DNA of 64,000 bases from Actinomycetota bacterium (lineage in GTDB: Bacteria > Actinomycetota > Actinomycetes > Streptosporangiales > Streptosporangiaceae), in assembly GCA_003168255.1 (NCBI GenBank), contig PMSU01000212.1:1-64000 (forward strand), in the 5' to 3' direction. The position numbers and the translations under genes are program-made. The notes beneath the pieces were generated by a model that worked only from the letters and a program-made list of their open reading frames with translations, had not been told where the DNA came from and did not search any database. Within the stretch, counting starts at the first letter, position 1, and the number at the start of each line of letters is the position of its first letter. Shown here piece by piece: positions 8,328 to 16,651 of this stretch.

Positions 8328-9284
8328 ATGTCCCTGTACTACGTCGCGCACCGGCTGTTCTCCGCCCACGACCGCGCCCTGGGCGCCTACGCCGCCCACC
8401 GCCTTGCCCAGCGCGTCGGCGCCGACGCGGTGTTCCTGCCGTTCTGCGACACCAGCGAGGACGAGCTGACCGACCCGTGCAAGGGCCGGCGCCTGTTCGA
8501 GCTCGACCGCGAACGGCTGCACGGCATCGACGCCATGCTCGCACTGCTGCACGGCCCCAGCCTGGATGACGGCGTGTGCATGGAGATCGGCTATGCCGCC
8601 GCTCTTGGCGTGCCCGTCGTAGCGCTCACCACCGACTTCCAGACCTATGGCCCCACCAGCAACGGGCCGGCCCGCACCTTTCCCGACCCTCTGCTGGACT
8701 TCCTGCTGGCCGAGGTGATCCGGGCCCCGCACCTCGCCCCGCCGCCAGCGCAGCCAACCGACCGGTTCGCGGCGTTCCTGCACCGCAACCTGCAATCCAT
8801 CGACGAGGCCATCGACCAGGCGATCTCCGCGCTGCTGCGCGCCCAGCCACCAGCTGCTGACAGCCGCGCCGCGCCCGCGGCGGCCGGGCGCTGCGCGTTC
8901 ATCGACCCCTCCCCCTACCTGCCGCGCGACCTATGGGGCGACATCATCCACCTGCTCGAATCCCGCGGCTGGCAGGCCCGCCTCGCCACCCGATTCCGTG
9001 ACTCAGCTGATCCCTGTCATGCGGCCCACGCCGACTGGGCCGCAGCCCGCCGCGCCGACTTGACCCTCATCGACACCCGCGGCCCGGAAACCCCGCCGGG
9101 CGCCGCCATCATCACCGGCGCGTGCGCCGCGACCGGACGCACGGTGCTCGCCGCGGATCCGGGCCGGCAGTGGACGTTCGCCGACGGCCGCGAACCGAAC
9201 TGGCGGAACCTCATGATCCAGTACGCGGTGAGCGGCCGGTTCGCCAGCACCGCAGAACTCGCCGCCCTGATCGAGCTGCCGTGA
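8328..9284 (+). CDS. Nucleoside 2-deoxyribosyltransferase-like protein
   Basis: The 318-residue protein begins SLYYVAHRLFSAHD and carries the family signature around LLHGPSLDDGVCMEIGYAAALG. Glu86 corresponds to the nucleophile that forms the covalent 2-deoxyribosyl intermediate, and GVPVVALTTDF follows as in the family. A second, shorter Rossmann-like segment (about residues 198-318, with a DLTLID/GAAIITGACAATG pattern) looks like a degenerate repeat of the same fold. The expected role is exchange or hydrolysis of the glycosidic bond of a (deoxy)nucleoside or nucleotide. It follows the kinase after nine bases and overlaps the next gene by four. Confidence 0.8.
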   Translation: MSLYYVAHRLFSAHDRALGAYAAHRLAQRVGADAVFLPFCDTSEDELTDPCKGRRLFELDRERLHGIDAMLALLHGPSLDDGVCMEIGYAAALGVPVVALTTDFQTYGPTSNGPARTFPDPLLDFLLAEVIRAPHLAPPPAQPTDRFAAFLHRNLQSIDEAIDQAISALLRAQPPAADSRAAPAAAGRCAFIDPSPYLPRDLWGDIIHLLESRGWQARLATRFRDSADPCHAAHADWAAARRADLTLIDTRGPETPPGAAIITGACAATGRTVLAADPGRQWTFADGREPNWRNLMIQYAVSGRFASTAELAALIELP

Positions 9285-9778
9285 CCGTGCCCGGCCTCAC
9301 CGGCCCGGTGAGCCAGCAGCACCTAGTGGTCATAGACGGCTGCGACGGCGCCGGGAAGTCCACCCTGGCCCAAGCGGTCGCCGCCCGCCACGGGCATGCC
9401 ATCGTGCATGCCACCCTCACCCCCGAGGGGGTAGACCTGTTCGCCAAATACCAGGCGATCCTTGCCCGCCCGGGCCCGCTCGTGCTTGACCGCAGCTTCG
9501 TCAGCGAGCTAGTCCACGGCCCCCTCGATCGCGGCCACTCCCGGCTCACGCTCACCCAGGCCACACAACTAGCCGCGATAGTGGCGCAGCGCGGCGGCAT
9601 CCTGATCCACCTCACCGGCCAGCCGGACCAGATCGCCGCCCGCCTGCTGGCCCGCGACGGCCATACCCCGCCACTGGCACGCGTCAGCGCGTTGATAACC
9701 ACCTACGCCGACACATTCGACAAGCTCGCTGCTTATGCGCCAGTCGTCACCATCGACACGACCACAAGCACGGCGTGA
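9281..9778 (+). CDS. Thymidylate kinase-like P-loop kinase
   Basis: The start is the GTG at 9281, overlapping the previous stop (GTGA). The 165-residue protein has a canonical P-loop GCDGAGKST (residues 20-28), a DRS motif (LVLDRSFVSELVHGP) and a short lid, as in thymidylate kinases and related dNMP kinases. At 165 residues it is smaller than Tmk (about 210), so a phage-like or specialised dNMP kinase is plausible. It is the last gene of the operon and would supply a nucleoside diphosphate after the upstream base-exchange step. This pathway order is inferred. Confidence 0.75.
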   Translation: MTVPGLTGPVSQQHLVVIDGCDGAGKSTLAQAVAARHGHAIVHATLTPEGVDLFAKYQAILARPGPLVLDRSFVSELVHGPLDRGHSRLTLTQATQLAAIVAQRGGILIHLTGQPDQIAARLLARDGHTPPLARVSALITTYADTFDKLAAYAPVVTIDTTTSTA

Positions 9779-9781
9779 CCG

Positions 9782-10114
9782 TCACTGCGGCGTGGACGGC
9801 GGCGGCTGGGTAACGGCTGCATCCTTCACCGGCACCCCGTTGGGCAGCCGCCGGTACACCCGCGCCTCGTTCACCGCCAGCTTGGCCTCCACCGCCTCCT
9901 GCAAGTCGGCACCGGCCATCTCCGCCAAACCCAGCAGGTAGATCGCGACATCCGCCAGTTCCTCCGCGACCTGCGGCCGACCCTTGCGCCAAGCGTCGAA
10001 AGCTTCCGCAACCTCGCCACTAAGTAGGCAAAACTCCAGCGGGATATCAGTGGTGTTGAAGCCTTTCGCCAGCTTGTTCTCCCAGGCAAGCTTTTGCGCC
10101 GACCTGATATCCAC
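9782..10114 (-). CDS. MazG-like nucleotide pyrophosphohydrolase
   Basis: The GTG at 10114 sits four bases after GGGAGGGAG. The 110-residue protein has the all-alpha NTP-PPase pattern: GEVAEAFDAW (ExxE) followed by EELADVAIYLLGL (ExxD), the Mg-binding set of the MazG/iMazG family. Such enzymes hydrolyse (d)NTPs to monophosphates. It is transcribed toward the kinase operon and ends three bases from it, so the two units are convergent. It may clear unwanted dNTPs or support the same nucleotide pathway; house-cleaning is the simpler alternative. Confidence 0.82.
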   Translation of the reverse strand: MDIRSAQKLAWENKLAKGFNTTDIPLEFCLLSGEVAEAFDAWRKGRPQVAEELADVAIYLLGLAEMAGADLQEAVEAKLAVNEARVYRRLPNGVPVKDAAVTQPPPSTPQ

Positions 10115-10129
10115 CGCACTCCCTCCCAC

Positions 10130-10600
10130 CCGTTAGCAGGTCATGTGCTGACTGGGTGGCCAAGCAAAAATGCCACCCATCCCGGCCAGGGACGGTACGT
10201 TACCGGCGCTAGCTTGTGGATCGCTACGTGCACAAACAGCCGTGAGCTGTGGGAAACTACGTCGCCGGAGACGGCCACCTGTGCATGACCGACACTGACT
10301 TCCCAGCCAGGACTACGTACGCTGCCTGTGGAAACGAAAAGCCTCTGTGGACAGCCCGCCTCCGAAACGATTCTGCGCTACCCCGGACCTGGCCACACGA
10401 TCATGTTGGGCACCGCACGAACAGCCTGCCTGCGACACGCCCCGCAGCGACAGTGAGGCCACGACGCCGCTGCCTGACTGGCGGCCCGACTGCTGACCCG
10501 CAGGGCTGTCGGCACATGCGAACGGCATCCCGGCGGACCAGCACTCGGCCCGCAGAGCATTGCGATCGGGGTCGTGCACCGCGATCAGGCTGACCAGATC
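10130..10600. other. Gene-free stretch in the island
   Basis: Short frames here have no family resemblance and contradictory codon use. A minus-strand frame continuing from the integrase-like remnant (RNALRAECWSAG and following) runs through part of it but resembles nothing I know. It is probably decayed DNA between the two cargo blocks. Confidence 0.5.
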
Positions 10601-10603
10601 CGC

Positions 10604-10714
10604 CAGGCTCTTGGCGGTCTGGAAGATCCGCCCGTCCAGAGTCGTGCCGTGCCTCTTGATCTGGGCGCGCAGCAGCGTGACAAGCTCGGGCGGGATCGGG
10701 TGGTCCTCATCTCG
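10604..10714 (-). pseudogene. Remnant of a third tyrosine recombinase
   Basis: About 37 codons read RDEDHPIPPELVTLLRAQI followed by KRHGTTLDGRIFQT, a segment typical of the catalytic-domain N-terminal half of actinobacterial integrases (usually R-x-VPIPPxLVxLLRxHI...DGRLF). No upstream core-binding domain and no downstream HxxR or Tyr motif is found, so only a fragment survives. It lies in the gap between the two cargo operons, consistent with piecewise assembly of the island. Confidence 0.55.
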
Positions 10715-10719
10715 TGGGC

Positions 10720-11050
10720 GCCGCGGTGCTCCACTGGTGGAACTGCGCCAGGGGATGGGCGGACGCTCGTGTTCGGCCCGCTGTGGGCCGACGGTGGATG
10801 CGGGAGGAGGACTCCGCGGGGCTCTGCAGCGGGTGATTGCCCGGCATGAATGGCGCCCGCAGTCCGCAGCAGCTTGGTAATCTCCCCGGCTTCCCGACTG
10901 CCACATTAGTCGCAACTATCACAACGCACTGGGCGGCGACACCATCGATTACAGAAAGTCATTACCTGTCTTTCTTGGCCGCCGAATCTCGCAACGTTAA
11001 GTGGTATACGTAATGGCAACCGAACAGGTACAGAGTGCGAGCGAGGTGCA
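10720..11050. other. Probable promoter region of the nuclease/NTPase operon
   Basis: No supported gene is seen. The last 120 bases are less GC-rich than the surroundings (CGTTAAGTGGTATACGTAAT) and end in GAGCGAGGTGCA before the GTG at 11051, so a promoter probably lies here. I see no clear operator repeat. Confidence 0.4.
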
Positions 11051-12004
11051 GTGGCAGGCCAGCTATCTTCACCGCTTTCGACTGGTGACGCCGGAGGCAT
11101 CTACGAGTACGACGTCGCGACGATCTTGCTAAGCAGGCTCCTGCGGGGAGTCAGTGTCCCGGTCGGTCTTCACGCGCCGGTCGTCCGCGTTGCGTTCCAG
11201 CAGAGCAACGAGGGCTACCCTCTCGATGACGTCGTCGCCTGGGGGCACGCCGACCCGTCTGCTGACGAGCCGCACATTCAGATCCAGGTGAAGCGGAGCG
11301 TCAGGGCAACGGCGAGCGACGCCGAGTTCGTTAAGGTCATGGCACAGGTGGTCACGGCATGCAGCGGGCAGCCGGAGCGGATCTTGGAACGACATTTGCT
11401 CTTCGGCCTGGCGGCGCGCCCCAGCCGAGCGAGCCACCTCGATGAGCTCACCGAGCTGACCGAAATGGCGCGGGCCCATGACAGACATGAGACCTTCGAG
11501 AGCCTGCTCCGCGAGGGGATCACCGGGAAGCCGCTCCGGAACAGGCTCGCGGAAGTCTCGGAGGCTGTCGCGACCGCAGCGGGCGCTACTGATCCCGGTA
11601 CGGTCGGCCCGCTCACTCATCAGATCCTGCGAGCCCTGCACGTGTGGCCGGTCGAGGACGGGCCAGATGGGCGGGACTGGCGGGCTGAACTCGACGGTCT
11701 GGCGGACTTGGCGGCGGAGGCGGGAACAACCTCCACGGGCATCATGGACCGCCTTCGAAGCCTCGCTGAACGCTTCGGGCCACGGTCCGGCAATGTTAAT
11801 GCCGATCACGTGCGTGACCAGCTGGCCCGGTTCCAAATCTACCTGCCCGGCGCGAGCGCCGACATTAGGCCCCCTGCGTCACATGCCACCACCGTCAACG
11901 CGAGTGGGAATAGCACCGTCTTCAACGGCTACTACCAGCAATTCGGCCCAGTCAATATCAACAGCAGGCCAGCCGCACCCGGAGAGGACAACGGAACATC
12001 GTGA
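11051..12004 (+). CDS. PD-(D/E)XK-like nuclease protein, first gene of candidate defence operon
   Basis: The 317-residue protein starts at a GTG and begins with the layout of Cap4/DUF4297-type nuclease domains. GGIYEYDVATILLSRLL is followed by Glu54, the Asp59/Asp60 pair (YPLDDVVAWG) and Gln79-Val-Lys81 (IQIQVKRS), together giving an E...D...QxK active site. The rest (100-260) is helical. The C-terminus, with NASGNSTVFNGYYQQFG, resembles a short beta-rich tag. It overlaps the downstream NTPase gene by four bases. A restriction-like effector cutting DNA on infection is the likely role, inferred from fold motif, gene coupling and island position. Confidence 0.65.
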   Translation: MAGQLSSPLSTGDAGGIYEYDVATILLSRLLRGVSVPVGLHAPVVRVAFQQSNEGYPLDDVVAWGHADPSADEPHIQIQVKRSVRATASDAEFVKVMAQVVTACSGQPERILERHLLFGLAARPSRASHLDELTELTEMARAHDRHETFESLLREGITGKPLRNRLAEVSEAVATAAGATDPGTVGPLTHQILRALHVWPVEDGPDGRDWRAELDGLADLAAEAGTTSTGIMDRLRSLAERFGPRSGNVNADHVRDQLARFQIYLPGASADIRPPASHATTVNASGNSTVFNGYYQQFGPVNINSRPAAPGEDNGTS

Positions 12005-14148
12005 CAGTGCCCGAACTCAGCCAAGCCGTCCACGTGGCGGATCGAGGAACCGCCTTCGTCGCGCACACACAGGTCTTTTACTATGGCGAGGACTTCGTCG
12101 AGGTAAGCGTGGTGCCGGAAGCTGACCTGGCTCCGTGTGCGGAGGAAAGGTTCGTGCCGCCAGGTGGACAGTGGCAGAGCGCCGTCGACAAGCTGCGGCA
12201 CTTTGGCGCGCTCATCATGACAGGCGAGCGCGGCATCGGACGGCGGACTGCGGCGCTGCGCCTGCTGAGCGGGATCAGCGCCAATGGGCGCGTCTACGAG
12301 CTTGTGCCAACGTGGAAGCGGCCAAGCACCAGTATCCTCCCTCCACAGCCTGGAGCCCGGTGCCTTCTTGACATGTCGGAACCCACGGAGAGGCCACCCT
12401 CAGCTGACTTCGGAAAGAAGCTGCTGGACTGGGCTCGAGAGAAGGACCTCGTCCTGGTCGTCATCGCCACGGATGAGACGGGCGCAGACCGATGGGCCGA
12501 CAGCGCGGGGAACGCGGCAATCCGGCTCCGGTCACCGGACGCCCGCAAGCTTGCTGCTCGCGAACTCCGCCTCACTGCGGCAGGGACGACACGAACCGCG
12601 ATCCTGGATGACCCCTCGTTCACCAACATCTGGCTGTCCGCTCCGAAGGCAGCGGATACGCGCCGCCTCGTGAAACTCATCGTCGAAGAACCTTTCCGGA
12701 GCCCGGAGCAGATCACTGACGAGTACCAAGGATGGCGCCAATGGATCGAAGAAACCCTCTCAGAGAAGATGATCGGCCCGCGAACCCTGATGTGGGCGGC
12801 GGCGTTCTGTGACGACGGACAGCGCGCGTCCGTGCTGCGGATGTCGGAAGACCTGCGCCGCAACCTGAAGGAGGACCGCAGCCCTGCCGCTGTCCTGAGC
12901 GATGACCCCGCGTCGCAGCGCCTCGGCGAAGCGGGGATCAAGCCGAACGGCGACAGAGTGCGGTTGGACCCTACCCGCCACGGCATCGCGGAAGCACTCC
13001 GCGTCTACCTCTGGCGCGAATTCGAGGATCCGCCCCTTCGTGGCCTCCTCACGGACTGGCTCGTCTCGCAACTCGGGGAGCTTCCCCCCGACGATGCCCA
13101 GCGCCTCGCGCAGGGCGTTCTCGACATCGTCATCCGCTTCCGCGACGACGACCTGCTGCGCGCCTTGCGCGACAAGCTCACCGGCGACAAGCAACCGATC
13201 GCGGCGCGGTTGCTATCCCGCGCGGCGGTTGATCCACAGTTCGGAGCGCACGTGCGATCCAGCCTCTACAGCTGGGTGAAGGACTCCCGCTCCTGGGCGG
13301 ATCTAGTCGCGGCGGTATGTGGTGGTGAGTTCGGGGAGCAGCAGCCGGAAATGGCCCTGGTGCGGCTCGGCTGGGCTGCGCAAAACGTGGGACCGGGCAG
13401 CCCTGCGCTGGCCAAGGCACTCGCATCGATCGCAACCCGCCAACCGGCGGTCGTTCTCGAGAGCATCGCCAAGTGGCTCGATGACAAGAACCGGCTGACC
13501 GCGGGCATCAACGCGTTCCTCGCACTGGCCTCTATCAGCACCGGTGCTGCCCTGCTCAGCGGACGGGCAGATCCTGCTACCGGCGAAGCTGGCTTCCAGG
13601 ATCGCCTGATTGACTGGTTCCAGCGCTCGACATGCGAGAGCGACACCAGCTACCAGGCCACTATCTCCGTGTTCCAGAACTGGGAGAGGTTTTCCGCTGA
13701 CGGCACGATCGACTCGCGGATCGTGATCCCTGTGCTCGGCAGGAGCATCGAGCCAGCGCTCGGGAAGAACCCGATGCGCCAGCTGCATCCTGGGTTCCCC
13801 GACACGGATAGCTTCTGGAGCCAGGTCTTCACGATCGCCATCAGAGGTGAGGATGCTGTCCAAGAGCCGGAAGTCCCAGTCGCGGCTGATGCCTCCACAG
13901 GGCGGGACCCGCACTGGAACGGACTCGCCTACACCGAACCCAGTACCGGCTCCTCCCCGCGGGTTAGCACGCCGGGCGCCACGGCTCCGACGCCGGAAGC
14001 ACCCACCCGGCCGGACCTGCAAATCTACGCGCCCAGCACCCCTACCCCGGCGCAAGCGATCTCCCAGGATGACATGTATACGGATCCGCCCGTGGTATCC
14101 GGCCTGCAAGCCGACACTGGAACGGACGCGCGTGCCCAGGCTGACTGA
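12001..14148 (+). CDS. Large P-loop NTPase-like protein of the candidate defence operon
   Basis: The 715-residue protein starts at a GTG overlapping the preceding stop. Near its N-terminus LIMTGERGIGRRTAALRLL (about 71-89) is a Walker A with Arg in place of the usual Lys, and CLLDMSEP (about 121-128) fits a Walker B. Beyond about residue 230 it is helical, without clear repeat units I can name. Its last 100 residues are Pro/Thr-rich and probably disordered. A STAND-like sensor or scaffold partner of the nuclease is plausible. The Arg substitution raises the possibility of weak or no ATP hydrolysis. No exact family is recognised. Confidence 0.6.
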   Translation: MTVPELSQAVHVADRGTAFVAHTQVFYYGEDFVEVSVVPEADLAPCAEERFVPPGGQWQSAVDKLRHFGALIMTGERGIGRRTAALRLLSGISANGRVYELVPTWKRPSTSILPPQPGARCLLDMSEPTERPPSADFGKKLLDWAREKDLVLVVIATDETGADRWADSAGNAAIRLRSPDARKLAARELRLTAAGTTRTAILDDPSFTNIWLSAPKAADTRRLVKLIVEEPFRSPEQITDEYQGWRQWIEETLSEKMIGPRTLMWAAAFCDDGQRASVLRMSEDLRRNLKEDRSPAAVLSDDPASQRLGEAGIKPNGDRVRLDPTRHGIAEALRVYLWREFEDPPLRGLLTDWLVSQLGELPPDDAQRLAQGVLDIVIRFRDDDLLRALRDKLTGDKQPIAARLLSRAAVDPQFGAHVRSSLYSWVKDSRSWADLVAAVCGGEFGEQQPEMALVRLGWAAQNVGPGSPALAKALASIATRQPAVVLESIAKWLDDKNRLTAGINAFLALASISTGAALLSGRADPATGEAGFQDRLIDWFQRSTCESDTSYQATISVFQNWERFSADGTIDSRIVIPVLGRSIEPALGKNPMRQLHPGFPDTDSFWSQVFTIAIRGEDAVQEPEVPVAADASTGRDPHWNGLAYTEPSTGSSPRVSTPGATAPTPEAPTRPDLQIYAPSTPTPAQAISQDDMYTDPPVVSGLQADTGTDARAQAD

Positions 14149-14905
14149 CATCTGGAGCCCGGCGAGGTCCCGGAAGGCGAACTTCAGCGCGCGGCTGCCG
14201 ACCCGCCTGCCTGGGATCTCGTTCACTGCCCGCGGCCATGCCTGGTTCCGGCAGGACCTCTCGAAGTCCGCGGCCCTGCCACTGCGGACAGCCAGGGCGG
14301 CGGCACTGGCCGGGGTATATGAGATCGCCAAGGCGAAAACCGAGGAGTTCGACCCGGAGGCCGCGTTCCACGCCGAGCAGGCGACCGCCGTTCCCTTGAC
14401 AGGCTGGCAACCCCTCGAGAAGTCTCCTGTCGAGGTCAGAGCCACGCTGGCCCTAGACCTCACCGGTGAAAACGCGGCGAAGGCCGAGCGGTTCACTGAG
14501 TCCCTGCGCGGAGCGCGCCTCAATGAGGCGCTAGCCAGGCAGCACATCGAGTTCCTGCGCGGGGTTGCGCTCAAGGATGAGGACACTGCCCGTTTGTGGT
14601 GGCTGCACCGCAACCTCACCGGAGAGAGTCCTGACACCTCCTGGACGGCCTTCACCGACATCGTTCGTCCGCTCATCCGCATCGCGGACGAGAACGACCC
14701 GGTGACGCGCCTGGCCCGCGCTCTGCTCACGATGAACGACTACTTCCAGGCGGATCCCGACCGGTTGAATAACCTGGCGGACCTCACGGCATTCGCGGCC
14801 AAGAAGGTGAGCGACGACGAGATCGCCAGAACGCTAGCGACGCTGCGCCAGCCCACCAAGCCAAGTCAGTCAGGCACTAACGGAGCGGTACCCGCGGACC
14901 CCTGA
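14132..14905 (+). CDS. Helical protein, third gene of the candidate defence operon
   Basis: The GTG at 14132 (VPRLTDIWSPARS) overlaps the end of the NTPase gene by 17 bases. The 257-residue product has a basic N-terminus (RSRKANFSARLPTR), then a mostly alpha-helical body with several LARALL/ALARQH-type amphipathic helices and a polar C-terminal tail. I cannot assign a family. The overlap with two upstream genes, and its place as last gene before the right attachment repeat, argue that it belongs to the same system, perhaps as sensor or regulator. Confidence 0.55.
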   Translation: MPRLTDIWSPARSRKANFSARLPTRLPGISFTARGHAWFRQDLSKSAALPLRTARAAALAGVYEIAKAKTEEFDPEAAFHAEQATAVPLTGWQPLEKSPVEVRATLALDLTGENAAKAERFTESLRGARLNEALARQHIEFLRGVALKDEDTARLWWLHRNLTGESPDTSWTAFTDIVRPLIRIADENDPVTRLARALLTMNDYFQADPDRLNNLADLTAFAAKKVSDDEIARTLATLRQPTKPSQSGTNGAVPADP

Positions 14906-15138
14906 CATCCTGTACCGCTTCAAAATTTCGCTACCTGGCCCGACCTGCGGGTTCTGCTCACCATGCCGAGCAACCAAATGATCATGCGTGATTGCTCGGT
15001 GATTGCTCGGCAGCCCTGGTACTGCCCGGCAGCCGCTGGCACTACCTGGCACTGCGCGGTACCGACTCTCGGGGGATTGTGCATATCTTGCAAGCGTGTC
15101 AGCGTAAAGACGCTGGTAGGTTGCGAGAGTCGAATATT

Positions 15139-15196
15139 AGAGCAGCGGACTCTTAATCCGCGGGTTCGGGGTTCAAATCCCTGGCGGCGCACCCGT
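15139..15196 (+). repeat. Right attachment repeat (truncated tRNA-Lys 3' part)
   Basis: This is a perfect copy of 351-408. The bases before it (GTCGAATATT) do not match the tRNA 5' half, so it cannot encode a functional tRNA. It marks the distal end of the island; the chromosome resumes after it. Confidence 0.9.
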
Positions 15197-15640
15197 ATTG
15201 ACCTGGGGTTATGTCTCCCTAGGCTTTCTTTTTTGATCTTGTATGGGGCCGTACTGAGGCCATCCTAGGGCCCTCATAGCCAGCCGCTGCCCGAACGCTC
15301 TTGTTGCGGCGTGCGGCCTGGCACGAAGCGCAACCGACTCCCCCGCCGGACCTGTGCCTGCTGGCCCAGCGACTGGAGGGCCTATTCGGTTAGCTTCCCT
15401 TCCTTATCGGTGGTCAGGACAGGAGAGCCACAAAGGCTCAGGGGGAGGCGATTACCTGCTTGGGGCCTTCATCGGGCGCGTTTGCGGTGCCGGGACCGGG
15501 CACGGCCGATCTGCCGGGCCGGATGCGCCCGCGACCGCCGCACCCGGCCCTGGCCATGATCAGCGCCGCTCCGGCGGCGGACCCGGCTGCTTTGGGGCCG
15601 CCGGCGCCGCCGGGTGCCTGGCACTAGGCAGCCCGCCCGG
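15197..15640. other. Chromosomal flank of the island without a supported gene
   Basis: The first 40 bases carry the decayed copy of the tRNA terminator (T-run at about 15229-15234). Beyond that I find only short unsupported frames up to the acyl-CoA ligase remnant. Confidence 0.5.
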
Positions 15641-16384
15641 ATGACCAGCATCGCCACCTTCTCGGCGGCGCTGTGTGCCACGGCGGGCAGGTGCCTTCGG
15701 TCAGCCCGTACCCCTCGATGATCGGGAAGCCGAACCTGTCCTCGCTGCGGCGCAGCAGTTTCCCTGGACACCGGCGCTGCCCCGCACACCGCGAGCCGGA
15801 CTGAGGAAGTGTCGCTGAGCTGGTCCCCGGGCAGCTCGGCCAGCCGCGCGTAGATGGCCGGCACCGCGGAGAAGTACGTCGCCCGGTACCGCGAGATCGC
15901 GGCGAGGAAGGCGTCCGGGGCGAACCTGGCCAGGATCGTCACCTGGGCACCGGCCATCATCGGCGCGAGGCAGCTCACCAGGATCGCGTTCACGTGGAAC
16001 AGCGGCAGCACCAGCAGGCAGCTGTCGTCGGAGCTGAGCTTCATCGCCTCGCCGATCGAGGCACCCATCGCGACCAGGGTCGCATGGTCGAGCATCGCGC
16101 CCTTCGGCCCGCCGGTAGAGCCGCTCGTATAGATCAGCAACGCAAGGTCGCCAAGCCGCCACGCGGCGAACAGGGTGAGCAGCAGCTCTACCCGGTTGGG
16201 CAGCATCACCGCGACCACATCGCCCCGCCCGACCCCGCCCGACCCCGGCCGCCGTGAACTGGCAGGCGATCGCCTCGACGCGGCGAGCTACCTGTGCATA
16301 GGTCGGCTCGGCGTTCGCGTCGCGGATGCAGACGCGGTCAGATAGCGCCTGCGGATGGTTCCACGGCAGGTAATCAATCGTCAT
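15640..16384 (-). pseudogene. Acyl-CoA/AMP ligase pseudogene
   Basis: Pieces of an AMP-binding enzyme lie in several frames on the minus strand. A normal N-terminus starts at 16384 (MTIDYLPWNHPQAL...YAQVARRVEAIA). A second frame carries VMLPNRVELLLTLFAAWRLGD joined directly to LALLIYTSGSTGGPKGAM, so about 80-100 residues between these blocks are missing. A third frame near 15710 reads RFGFPIIEGYGLTEGT. The C-terminal AMP-binding domain is absent. With at least two frameshifts and an internal deletion it cannot be functional. Confidence 0.8.
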
Positions 16385-16651
16385 CGCGCACCTCGAAGAT
16401 CAAGGAGAGTTTTCGCTTTGCGCCGTTCGGGCTTTGCCAGATGCCTTGTCCGGGCGGCTAGAACAGACGGTCAAGATCAGAACGAGCAGGTCACAGGTGA
16501 GCGAAGGCCAGAAAGTTACTAGATCCGGCCAGAAGCGCCCCAGGCGAGCTCTTCAGCCTGGTGAGCCTTCACGTGATTTCTGGCAGATTCGGCAGTGCCG
16601 GCAACTTCGGCCGGGGCTGGGTCGTACTTGGGTAGCGACGAGGAAGGCGTG

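Larger units (their letters stand above)
351..15196. mobile_element. tRNA-Lys-integrated genomic island (about 14.8 kb)
   Basis: The island is bounded by a perfect 58-bp direct repeat (351-408 and 15139-15196) that starts inside tRNA-Lys and ends just after it. An integrase gene reading toward the tRNA lies next to the left repeat with its excisionase overlapping it, the usual layout of tRNA islands. No replication, TraB/FtsK or conjugation gene is visible, so it looks like an integrative element without its own transfer functions. Cargo comprises a nucleotide-related operon (4462-10114) and a three-gene nuclease/NTPase operon (11051-14905). Confidence 0.85.

Noticed and set aside
7605-8795. 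396-codon minus-strand frame across the PfkB and deoxyribosyltransferase genes
   Set aside because: It spans two genes with recognised motifs on the other strand and its product is low-complexity Gly/Ala/Val, so it is antisense noise.
13303-14730. 475-codon minus-strand frame across the NTPase and third defence-like gene
   Set aside because: Arg/Ser-rich product without motif. The plus-strand genes overlap in a coherent operon.
351-15196. Classification as an actinomycete conjugative (AICE) element
   Set aside because: Integrase and excisionase are present but no RepSA/pra-type replication, TraB/FtsK-like or SpdB genes are found.
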